NCBI GenBank assembly: GCA_964607375.1
Contig: CAZSJY010000008.1
Location: 1 to 42,771 of the forward strand
DNA length: 42,771 nucleotides
From: JACNLC01 sp964607375
GTDB lineage: Bacteria > Fidelibacterota > Marinisomatia > SCGC-AAA003-L08 > JACNLC01
Direction of reading: 5' to 3'
The notes below the pieces were generated by a model. It saw only the letters and a program-made list of their open reading frames with translations, was not told the origin of the DNA and ran no database searches. Positions 36,035-42,771 of the stretch are shown here, piece after piece (position 1 is the first letter of the stretch; every line of letters begins with the position of its first letter). A program made the position numbers and the translations under genes.

Positions 36035-37174
36035 CTATCTCAGTGCATTTCTTGCAACAACCACTCTTTGAATTTCTGAAGTTCCTTCATATATTTGAGT
36101 GATTTTTGCATCGCGCATTAATCGTTCAACTCCGGTTTCGCGAATATATCCATAACCCCCGTGGATTTGAACACAATTTGTAGATGCTTTCATCGCTGTT
36201 TCAGAAGCATATACTTTAGCCATCGCTGATAAATGACCAAAAGGTTTATGCTGGTCTTTCAAAAATGCAGCTTGCCTAACTAACATACGAGCTGCTTCAA
36301 TTTCAGTTGCCATATCAGCAATTTTGAATTGAATACCTTGATTTTCACAAATTGGTTTACCAAATTGTACTCGTTCTTTTGAATACTCAACTGCAGCATC
36401 CAATGAAGCCTGGGCAATTCCAAGAGCTTGGGCAGCAATTCCGATTCTTCCACCATCGAGTGTTGCCAAGGCAATTTTGAATCCCATACCTTCCTCACCA
36501 ATCAAATTTTCTACAGGTATTTTCACACTATCAAAATACAATTCAGAAGTATCTGATGCTCGGATTCCCAATTTATTTTCAGGTTTACCTTCGGAAAATC
36601 CCTCCCATCCTTTTTCCACAACAAAAGCTGAAATTCCCTTATGACCAATTCCTGTTGTAGTAACTGCCATCAAAATGACATAATCGGAAGTTATTCCATT
36701 TGTAACCCAATTTTTTGTTCCATTAACAATGTAATAGTCACCATCTTTTTTTGCTACTGTTTTCATATTGGAAGCATCAGATCCCGATTGTGGTTCTGAT
36801 AATGAAAATGCACCAAGTTTATCTCCTCTCGCCAGTGGTTTGAGATATTTCTCTTTTACAAAATCACTGCCGAATTTTTCCAACAGATAGCATACCAATG
36901 AGTTGTTTACAGACATCACAACCGAAGCAGATGCATCTACTCGAGAAATTTCCTCAATCGCTATTGTATATGAGACGGCATCCATTCCACCTCCATCCCA
37001 TTTTGGGTCAACCATCATTCCCATAAATCCAAGTTCAGCCATGTGCTCGATACCTTCTTTTGGAAAAATTTTCTTTTCATCGCGCTCAACCACCCCTGGA
37101 GCTAACACATCTCGTGCAAATTCCCGAGCTGTGTTTTGTATCATCAATTGTTCTTCTGTTAGATTAAAATTCAT
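36035..37174 (-). CDS. Acyl-CoA dehydrogenase (short-chain type)
   Basis: 379 residues, the standard length. FAD-binding segment FSLSEPQSGSDASNMKT, the W-V-T-N-G segment, and the catalytic base Glu near 363 in IYEGTSEIQR; IHGGYGYIRETGVERLMRD precedes it. The Glu placement and neighbours indicate a butyryl-CoA-like dehydrogenase, oxidising short acyl-CoA to enoyl-CoA with electrons to ETF. No etfA or etfB gene lies nearby. SD AAGGAG precedes the ATG by seven bases. It is 76 bases after the hydroxyacyl-CoA dehydrogenase gene. Confidence 0.95.
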   Translation of the reverse strand: MNFNLTEEQLMIQNTAREFARDVLAPGVVERDEKKIFPKEGIEHMAELGFMGMMVDPKWDGGGMDAVSYTIAIEEISRVDASASVVMSVNNSLVCYLLEKFGSDFVKEKYLKPLARGDKLGAFSLSEPQSGSDASNMKTVAKKDGDYYIVNGTKNWVTNGITSDYVILMAVTTTGIGHKGISAFVVEKGWEGFSEGKPENKLGIRASDTSELYFDSVKIPVENLIGEEGMGFKIALATLDGGRIGIAAQALGIAQASLDAAVEYSKERVQFGKPICENQGIQFKIADMATEIEAARMLVRQAAFLKDQHKPFGHLSAMAKVYASETAMKASTNCVQIHGGYGYIRETGVERLMRDAKITQIYEGTSEIQRVVVARNALR

Positions 37175-37230
37175 TTCATCTCCTTTTGAAACCGCTGAAA
37201 ACGCAAAGTTCTCAGTAGTAATCTCATCAC

Positions 37231-37258
37231 TTACAATTTATAATTTATCATTAATAAT
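37231..37258. repeat. Heptamer-period repeat at the end of the 3-hydroxyacyl-CoA dehydrogenase gene
   Basis: Units TTACAAT, TTATAAT, TTATCAT and TAATAAT in tandem (TTANNAT consensus). The last unit overlaps the stop codon and final residue of the gene ending at 37251. Confidence 0.5.
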
Positions 37259-38093
37259 TATAAAATCCTTTTCCTGTTTTTCGTCCTAACACACCTGCAT
37301 CTACCATTTTCTTCATTAATGGGCAAGGGCGGTATTTACTGTCACCAAGTTCTTTATGCAAAACTTCCATTATTGCCAAACAAACATCTAAACCGATTAA
37401 ATCCGCTAATGCTAATGGTCCAATAGGATGTGCCATTCCGAGTTTCATAATTTCATCAATGGCTTCTTCGGTAGCAACACCTTCCATCAAGCAATAAACC
37501 GCTTCGTTAATCATTGGCATCAAAATTCTGTTTGCTACAAATCCTGGATAATCGTTACACTCAATTGGAGTTTTACCGAGAGTTCTAGACATTTCAATGA
37601 TTACATTAGTGGTATCATCATCAGTTAAATAACCACGAATAATTTCAACCAACTTCATTACTGGAACCGGATTCATAAAGTGCATTCCAATAACTTTTTC
37701 CGGTCGTTTTGTTACAGCTGCAACTTTTGTGATTGAAATAGATGAAGTATTGGTTGCTAAAATTGTGTCATCCCTGCAAATTTCATCCAGTTGCTTGAAC
37801 AAAGATTTTTTTATCTCAAAATTCTCAGTTGCGGCTTCAATAACCAAATCGGAATCATCCAAGAATTTCAAATCGGTAATACCGGTGATATTCTCCAACG
37901 CTGTATTCATTTGATCTGATGAAATATTTTCTTTCGCGAGTTGTCGTTCCGTATTCTTTTTAATGATCGCCAAACCTTTGTTTAATAATTCTTCATTGAT
38001 ATCCATTAAAAGGACTTCAAAACCGTTTAACGCACATATGTGAGCAATGCCATTACCCATTGTTCCTGCACCGATTATTCCAATTTTTTTCAT
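37251..38093 (-). CDS. hbd: 3-hydroxyacyl-CoA (3-hydroxybutyryl-CoA) dehydrogenase
   Basis: 280 residues, the single-domain short form. The Rossmann motif IGIIGAGTMGNGIAH is at the start, then AATENFEIKKSLF, the catalytic His in GMHFMNPVPVMKLVE, and NDYPGFVANRILMPMINEA. It interconverts 3-hydroxyacyl-CoA and 3-ketoacyl-CoA with NAD(P)H. GGAG lies five bases before the ATG. It follows the thiolase gene by 16 bases. An enoyl-CoA hydratase (crotonase) gene, needed between this enzyme and the dehydrogenase, is not in the window. Confidence 0.95.
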   Translation of the reverse strand: MKKIGIIGAGTMGNGIAHICALNGFEVLLMDINEELLNKGLAIIKKNTERQLAKENISSDQMNTALENITGITDLKFLDDSDLVIEAATENFEIKKSLFKQLDEICRDDTILATNTSSISITKVAAVTKRPEKVIGMHFMNPVPVMKLVEIIRGYLTDDDTTNVIIEMSRTLGKTPIECNDYPGFVANRILMPMINEAVYCLMEGVATEEAIDEIMKLGMAHPIGPLALADLIGLDVCLAIMEVLHKELGDSKYRPCPLMKKMVDAGVLGRKTGKGFYNY

Positions 38094-38109
38094 TTTTTCT
38101 CCAATTAAA

Positions 38110-39291
38110 TTACATTTTTTCTACAATTACTGCAGCAGCTTCTCCACCACCGATACATAATGTTGCTAAACCTCTTTTTGCACCTTGTTGGTTCATCGCA
38201 TTGAGTAATGTTACAAATATTCTTGCTCCTGATGCTCCAATCGGGTGACCCAGAGAAACAGCACCACCATTTACATTTACCACATCTCGAGGAATATTGA
38301 ACTCTCTCATTGCTGCCAATGTAACATTTGAGAATGCTTCGTTGATTTCAAATAAATCAATATCGGGAACATCCAAATTTGCTTTTTTCATCGCTTTTTT
38401 CATTGCTACAACCGGTGCAGTTGTAAAGTAAATCGGTTCCTGTGCAGCTGAAGCTTGAGATACAATTTTCGCAATAGGTTTAAGTCCCAAATCATCTGCT
38501 TTTTCTTTTGACATCACAACGATTGCTGCAGCTCCATCGTTGATACTACTTGCATTTGCAGCGGTGATGGTTCCTTCTTTGTCAAATGCTGGACGAAGTT
38601 TACTCATTTTATCAATTCGACCTTTTCCCGGTTCTTCATCTGTATCTACAATTATTGGATCACCTCGCCTTTGAGGAACTTCTACTGGAACAATCTCATC
38701 TTTGAATAGTCCATTTTCAATTGATGACAGTGACCTTTTGTAAGATTCAATTGCAAACTCATCTTGTTCTTCGCGAGTGTAAGTCTCTTCTTTTGCTAGA
38801 TGTTCTGCACACGAACCCATATGAACATTGTTATATGGGTCCCATAATCCATCGAAAACCATTCCATCAATTGCTTGTTTGTTACCCATTCGCATTCCGG
38901 TTCGAGCATCAGGAAGATAGTATGGGACTTGACTCATATTTTCCATTCCACCTGCTAAAACAATTTTAGCATCTCCAGCTTTTATAGCCTGCTCAGCCAA
39001 CATCACAGCTTTAAGTCCTGAACCACAAACTTTATTTATGGTCATACACTCTACTTCTTTTGGGAGCCCGGCATAGACAGAAGCTTGTCTTGCTGGAGCT
39101 TGACCTTCACCAGCAGGAAGAACATTTCCCATAATTACTTCATCAATATCTTCGGGTTTGATACCTGCTTTTGACACAGCTCCTTTTATGGCAATGGCAC
39201 CCAATTTTGTTGCTGGGATAGAACTTAATGCTCCTTGAAATGAACCTATAGGTGTTCTTGCAAATGATACTATAACTACTTCTTTTAACAT
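38110..39291 (-). CDS. atoB: Acetyl-CoA C-acetyltransferase (thiolase)
   Basis: 393 residues. Active-site Cys89 is in INKVCGSGLKAVM, His349 in SLGHPIGASGARI, and Cys379 in LCIGGGEAAAV, which is the complete thiolase triad. Length and motifs match biosynthetic acetoacetyl-CoA thiolases, but direction in vivo cannot be read from sequence. It begins a set with the hydroxyacyl-CoA and acyl-CoA dehydrogenases, giving three of the four steps of short-chain beta-oxidation or its reversal. AAAGGAC precedes the ATG. Confidence 0.95.
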   Translation of the reverse strand: MLKEVVIVSFARTPIGSFQGALSSIPATKLGAIAIKGAVSKAGIKPEDIDEVIMGNVLPAGEGQAPARQASVYAGLPKEVECMTINKVCGSGLKAVMLAEQAIKAGDAKIVLAGGMENMSQVPYYLPDARTGMRMGNKQAIDGMVFDGLWDPYNNVHMGSCAEHLAKEETYTREEQDEFAIESYKRSLSSIENGLFKDEIVPVEVPQRRGDPIIVDTDEEPGKGRIDKMSKLRPAFDKEGTITAANASSINDGAAAIVVMSKEKADDLGLKPIAKIVSQASAAQEPIYFTTAPVVAMKKAMKKANLDVPDIDLFEINEAFSNVTLAAMREFNIPRDVVNVNGGAVSLGHPIGASGARIFVTLLNAMNQQGAKRGLATLCIGGGEAAAVIVEKM

Positions 39292-39337
39292 TTTTGTCCT
39301 TTCTAATTAGTTACTGGATGCTGTATTCTAACTTCAT

Positions 39338-40297
39338 CTATTCTTTCTCACCCTTCTTCCCATTTTCAGAGTAGGCTTTAATGATATTCTTGACTAATTT
39401 ATGACGCACTACATCCTCTTCGTGAAAATAAATAAACACAATTCCTTTAACACCTTTTAGAATATTAACTGCATCCATTAATCCGCAGACTTCATTATTA
39501 GGTAAATCTATTTGTGTGATATCACCAGTAACTATTGCTCGAGATGTAACACCTAACCGAGTTAGAAACATTTTCATTTGCATTCGAGTTGCATTTTGGG
39601 CTTCATCCAAAATCATAAACGAATTATGCAAAGTTCGTCCTCGCATATACGCTAATGGAGCCACTTCAATCGTGCGTTTCTCAAAGTACCCTTTTAGTTT
39701 GTCCGATGGTATCATTTTACTCAAAGCATCATAGACTGGAGTTAGATATGGGTCAATTTTTTCTTTTAAATCACCCGGCAAAAATCCTAGTCTCTCACCT
39801 GCTTCAACAGCTGGACGAGTAATGACTATCCGTTCTACTTCACGGTTTTTTAGTGCTGATACCGCACTTGCAACTGCTTGATATGTTTTTCCTGTTCCAG
39901 CTGGACCGATAGCAAATACAATATCATTGTTCAAAACTGCATCCAAGTAGCGTCTTTGACCTGGAGTGCGGGCATAAATTGCTCCTTTATGGGTGTACAA
40001 GACTACTGGATTTTCATCTCCGTTACGCGAATGTTCCAAAACTCCATTTTCACTCATATTCAGAAGTGATTTAACATCATCCTCATCCACAAATCCTTTT
40101 TGATTCACAGTAATCAACATATCTTTCACAATATCTTCAATTGCTAAAATATCTTCTTTGGAACCTTCAACAATCATTGTGTTTCCGCGGACAACAATTT
40201 TTGAAGAAAAGTGTTTCTCAAGTACCTTTAGATTTCTGTCATTTGTCCCTAAAAATGAAAGTGGGTTAACTTCACCAATGTTTATGTTTTTTTTCAA
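39338..40297 (-). CDS. phoH: PhoH-like P-loop ATPase
   Basis: 319 residues. An N-terminal KH-like RNA-binding region (residues about 15-75, with GTNDRNLKVLEKHF) precedes a PhoH ATPase domain: Walker A FAIGPAGTGKTYQAVA, the R-P-A-V-E-A-G-E segment, and Walker B FMILDEAQNATRMQMK. This matches the PhoH/YbeZ branch thought to act in RNA and ribosome metabolism with YbeY. No ybeY is adjacent. It is separated from aspS by a terminator. Confidence 0.93.
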   Translation of the reverse strand: MKKNINIGEVNPLSFLGTNDRNLKVLEKHFSSKIVVRGNTMIVEGSKEDILAIEDIVKDMLITVNQKGFVDEDDVKSLLNMSENGVLEHSRNGDENPVVLYTHKGAIYARTPGQRRYLDAVLNNDIVFAIGPAGTGKTYQAVASAVSALKNREVERIVITRPAVEAGERLGFLPGDLKEKIDPYLTPVYDALSKMIPSDKLKGYFEKRTIEVAPLAYMRGRTLHNSFMILDEAQNATRMQMKMFLTRLGVTSRAIVTGDITQIDLPNNEVCGLMDAVNILKGVKGIVFIYFHEEDVVRHKLVKNIIKAYSENGKKGEKE

Positions 40298-40304
40298 ATA
40301 ACTC

Positions 40305-40346
40305 CTTAAAATAAAAAGAGCCTTTCCTCTCCCGAGTCAAGGCTCT
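40305..40346 (-). terminator. Terminator downstream of aspS
   Basis: AGAGCCTT (40317-40324) pairs with AAGGCTCT (40339-40346). Read on the minus strand it is followed by TTTTTATTTT. A small CTC/GAG pairing inside the loop extends the structure. It isolates aspS from phoH. Confidence 0.85.
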
Positions 40347-40387
40347 AAATAAAGTTTACTATTTAATTAAAATTGTGTCCATTTTAG

Positions 40388-40404
40388 CATAGTAATTTAC
40401 TATG
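40388..40404. repeat. Short perfect inverted repeat between aspS and its terminator
   Basis: CATAGTA and TACTATG with a three-base spacer. It could be a minor hairpin or an operator-like site; there is no evidence to choose. Confidence 0.4.
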
Positions 40405-40426
40405 TTTTACCCTATTTTTCAAACAC

Positions 40427-42202
40427 TTACGACTTACCTTTTTTCTTGATTTCAAGCCCAAGATCTTCTATCTGTTGCTTGTCAACAAATGATGGTGAAT
40501 TATCCATTAAAGACATAGCAGATGTAGTTTTTGGAAAAGCAATTACATCCCTAATTTGTGATGAACCGGCTAGCAACATCACCAATCTGTCAAACCCGAA
40601 CGCCATTCCACCGTGCGTAGGAGCTCCATATTTGAACGCATCCATTAAGAATCCAAATTTTTCCTGAGCTTCGGTTTCGCTTATCCCGAGTAATTCAAAC
40701 GCTTTTTTCTGCAAATCTTTGTTATGAATACGAATAGACCCACCTCCTAACTCGTAACCATTCACAACAATATCGTAACCGAGAGAACGAACTTTTGCTG
40801 GATCGGATTCCATTAATTCAGTATCCTCAAGGTGGGGAGAAGTAAATGGATGATGCATTGCATCCCAACGGTTTTTGTCTTCGTTCCATTCAACCAATGG
40901 AAAATCAACCACCCAAAGTGGAGCCCAAATATTTGTATCAATCAGATTTTCACGATTTGATAATTCTAAACGAAGTGCACCAAGAGCATTTAGGACAATT
41001 TTTTGAGTATCTCCAATAATAAAAATTATTTGGTTATCAGATATGTTTAAGTCACTGACAATTTGATTTTTCACATCATCAGGGAAGAACTTGCTAATAC
41101 CGCCATCCAAACTTCCATCGACCGATTTCATCCACGCTAAACCTTTGGCACGATGATAGGTTTTTATCCAATCGGTGAGTTCGTCAATAACTTTTCTGCT
41201 GAAATGATCTGCGTTTGGACAAACTACTGCTTTTACTCTACCACCATTATCCAACAAAGTTTTAAAAGCATTGAAATCTGATTTTTTAACAAAATCAGAA
41301 AATTCCACTAATTCCATATCAAATCGAGTATCCGGTTTGTCGCTGCCATATTTCTCCATAGCTTCGTCATAGGTAAAAATCGGAAATGTCTCTGGAAGTT
41401 CAACATCTAAAACGGAGTTAAACACATAACGAGTCAGATCTGTACCAATTTTGATGATATCGTCTTGTTCAACAAATGACATTTCGATATCAATTTGAGT
41501 GAACTCCGGTTGGCGGTCAGCTCGAAAATCTTCATCTCTAAAACATTTTACTATCTGAAAATACTTGTCAAATCCTGCAACCATCAACAACTGTTTATAT
41601 GTTTGGGGAGATTGCGGAAGTGCATAAAATCTTCCTTGATGAATTCTACTTGGCACCAAGAAATCTCGTGCACCTTCTGGGGTGGATTTCATTAAAATTG
41701 GAGTTTCAATTTCTATAAAACTTTGCTTGTTCAGAAATTCTCGTGTTGATTGGGCTGCTTTGTGTCGCAGAATCATATTTCTTTGGAGTTCGTCCGTCCT
41801 AAGTTCAAGATAACGGTATGTCAAGCGATGTTCTTCCATAGCCGAATTTCTATCACCAATATCAAATGGTGGAGTATCAGATTCATTGAATATTACTAAT
41901 TCAACAACAGCAATATCAACTTCGCCTGTTGACATTTTGGGATTGATTGCAGAGTCTGGTCTTGGATTGACAATTCCAGTAATTCCGATAACATCTTCCA
42001 AACCAAGCTGTTTAGCAGTTTTGAAAATATCAGGATGTGTATCTTCATTAAAAACCACTTGAGTTTTACCATACCGATCTCGTAGGTCAATGAATATTAG
42101 TCCACCTAAATCCCTTCGTTTTGCAATCCAGCCACAAAGCGAAACGGTTTCGCTGACATTTGTTTTGCTCAATTCACCGCAAGTATGTGTTCTTTTAATC
42201 AA
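40427..42202 (-). CDS. aspS: Aspartyl-tRNA synthetase
   Basis: 591 residues, the size of the bacterial type with a GAD insertion. The N-terminal OB-fold (VSLCGWIAKRRDLGGLIFID) binds the anticodon. Class II motif 2 is in RDEDFRADRQPEFTQIDIEM, and motif 3 in GGMAFGFDRLVMLLAG. The central GAD domain spans about 285-420. It charges tRNA-Asp; whether it also charges tRNA-Asn cannot be decided without seeing gatCAB or asnS elsewhere. Confidence 0.97.
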   Translation of the reverse strand: MIKRTHTCGELSKTNVSETVSLCGWIAKRRDLGGLIFIDLRDRYGKTQVVFNEDTHPDIFKTAKQLGLEDVIGITGIVNPRPDSAINPKMSTGEVDIAVVELVIFNESDTPPFDIGDRNSAMEEHRLTYRYLELRTDELQRNMILRHKAAQSTREFLNKQSFIEIETPILMKSTPEGARDFLVPSRIHQGRFYALPQSPQTYKQLLMVAGFDKYFQIVKCFRDEDFRADRQPEFTQIDIEMSFVEQDDIIKIGTDLTRYVFNSVLDVELPETFPIFTYDEAMEKYGSDKPDTRFDMELVEFSDFVKKSDFNAFKTLLDNGGRVKAVVCPNADHFSRKVIDELTDWIKTYHRAKGLAWMKSVDGSLDGGISKFFPDDVKNQIVSDLNISDNQIIFIIGDTQKIVLNALGALRLELSNRENLIDTNIWAPLWVVDFPLVEWNEDKNRWDAMHHPFTSPHLEDTELMESDPAKVRSLGYDIVVNGYELGGGSIRIHNKDLQKKAFELLGISETEAQEKFGFLMDAFKYGAPTHGGMAFGFDRLVMLLAGSSQIRDVIAFPKTTSAMSLMDNSPSFVDKQQIEDLGLEIKKKGKS

Positions 42203-42260
42203 TTTTTTACTCCATTTACGAATGTTAAGTTTACGGACTATTGATGATATAAAGCAGACT

Positions 42261-42321
42261 ACAAAGTAGAAAGTTTATAAAGTGGAAAGTAAAAGATTTA
42301 TTAGATGTTAGATATTAGTTT
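42261..42321. repeat. Two heptamer-period repeats near the right edge
   Basis: First ACAAAGT, AGAAAGT, (TT)ATAAAGT and GGAAAGT (42261-42290), then TTAGATG, TTAGATA and TTAGTTT (42301-42321). They fill much of the 189-base spacer between aspS and the edge gene. Confidence 0.5.
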
Positions 42322-42391
42322 ATTTTGTATTTAGACATTAGTTAAATCTTTCAGAACCAAGAAACCAGCAAACAGTATTAAGTGTAAATCC

Positions 42392-42771
42392 CTATTTAAG
42401 TAAAATCAATTTCTTTGATTGTGTAAAATTTCTATTTACTAGTTTAACAAAATAAATTCCACTATGGTAACTCGTTGCATCCCAAACCACCTGGTGATAA
42501 CCTGCATCTAGTTGTTGGTTAATAAGTGTTTCGGACAATTGAGCCTGCAAATTATATATTTTTAGAGATGTGACTAATCGCTTTTCTTGCGTTGGTATTG
42601 TAAATCTAATAGTTATCGTTGGATTAAACGGGTTTGGGTAACATTGCATCAATTCGTAATCCGTTAATTCTAATTCATTATTAACACCAAGAGTATTTAT
42701 ATCAAAAGTAGCAGTTCCTTGAGATGAGAAAGTTCCATCACCCATATTGTATGTAGCGACTACATCAGTAA
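42392..42771 (-). CDS. C-terminal part of a secreted protein with sorting domain (partial)
   Basis: The frame stays open from the stop codon at 42392 to the right edge, so this is the end of a longer gene. The visible 126 residues start TDVVATYNMGDGTFSSQ, probably the end of an LTD-like or beta-sandwich domain, then LTDYELMQCYPNPFNPTITI and a full type IX-like sorting domain ending KKLILLK. The internal ATG at 42745 is not the start. The domain carries the palindrome remnant described at 42563-42581. Confidence 0.85.
   Translation of the reverse strand, partial: TDVVATYNMGDGTFSSQGTATFDINTLGVNNELELTDYELMQCYPNPFNPTITIRFTIPTQEKRLVTSLKIYNLQAQLSETLINQQLDAGYHQVVWDATSYHSGIYFVKLVNRNFTQSKKLILLK
42563..42581. 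repeat. Half-palindrome remnant in sorting-domain coding sequence
   Basis: TAGAGATGTGACTAATCGC on the plus strand encodes (minus strand) the EKRLVTSL segment. It is the third copy at the same domain position as 2510-2535 and 5550-5574, with one arm decayed. Confidence 0.45.

Noticed and set aside
36903..37289. Plus-strand 128-codon frame
   Set aside because: Antisense to the acyl-CoA dehydrogenase and its spacer; no start signal or domain.

Overview
The window is AT-rich, gene-dense DNA from a bacterium of the Fibrobacteres-Chlorobi-Bacteroidetes (FCB) side of the tree. Six encoded proteins end in, or carry near their C-terminus, a PNP-type / FlgD-Ig-like sorting domain; five have the YPNPFNP (or FPNPFNP) ...SGxYFVKL... 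KLLLLK form linked to type IX-like secretion. Together with classical menaquinone genes, a split proton-translocating transhydrogenase and AT-rich codon use, this fits a marine lineage such as Candidatus Marinimicrobia (SAR406) or a close relative. The phylum is an inference; no rRNA is present.

Left part (1-9517): an IscX-like gene on the minus strand, then a plus-strand series of a secreted subtilisin, a secreted C10 (streptopain-like) cysteine protease with FG-GAP-like repeats, a CopA-type copper ATPase, and a secreted leucine-rich-repeat protein. Three of these carry the sorting domain.

Middle (9522-15709, minus): a compact five-gene cassette that is the most unusual part of the window. 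In transcription order it encodes a cadherin-like secreted protein (interrupted by a 100-N scaffold gap, with its C-terminus recovered on the other side), a PorV-like outer-membrane barrel, a MotA/TolQ/ZorA-like proton-channel protein with a roughly 200-residue coiled-coil tail, a small MotB/ExbD-like protein with one membrane helix and the expected acidic residue, and an exported protein with a C-terminal membrane anchor. It looks like an envelope-spanning ion-driven machine linked to a surface protein. No flagellar, Tol, Ton or Zorya effector genes accompany it.

Respiratory block (15945-24101, minus): pntAa-pntAb-pntB with a clear terminator, then VKOR-DsbA fusion, menF, menD and menH packed end to end. 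This couples disulfide formation to the quinone that the neighbours make. The 515-base spacer 24102-24616 holds a micro-ORF, a heptamer-period repeat, a candidate promoter and a structured leader.

Right part: on the plus strand, an EF-G-like GTPase, a HIT protein and a second subtilisin, paralogous to the first. Its sorting domain is preceded by a four-copy 7-bp repeat whose slippage would truncate the protein before the domain. On the minus strand, from right to left: a partial sorting-domain protein at the edge, aspS, phoH, thiolase - 3-hydroxyacyl-CoA dehydrogenase - acyl-CoA dehydrogenase, ilvE - nusB - secA - Cys/Met PLP enzyme, and an exported membrane-anchored protein.

Two sequence-scale patterns run through the window. 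Tandem repeats with a 7-bp period but different units occur at five or more places, mostly at gene ends. A degenerate GAGAC...GTCTC palindrome is built into the coding sequence of three sorting domains at the same structural position. No tRNA, rRNA, CRISPR, insertion sequence or integrase was recognised.
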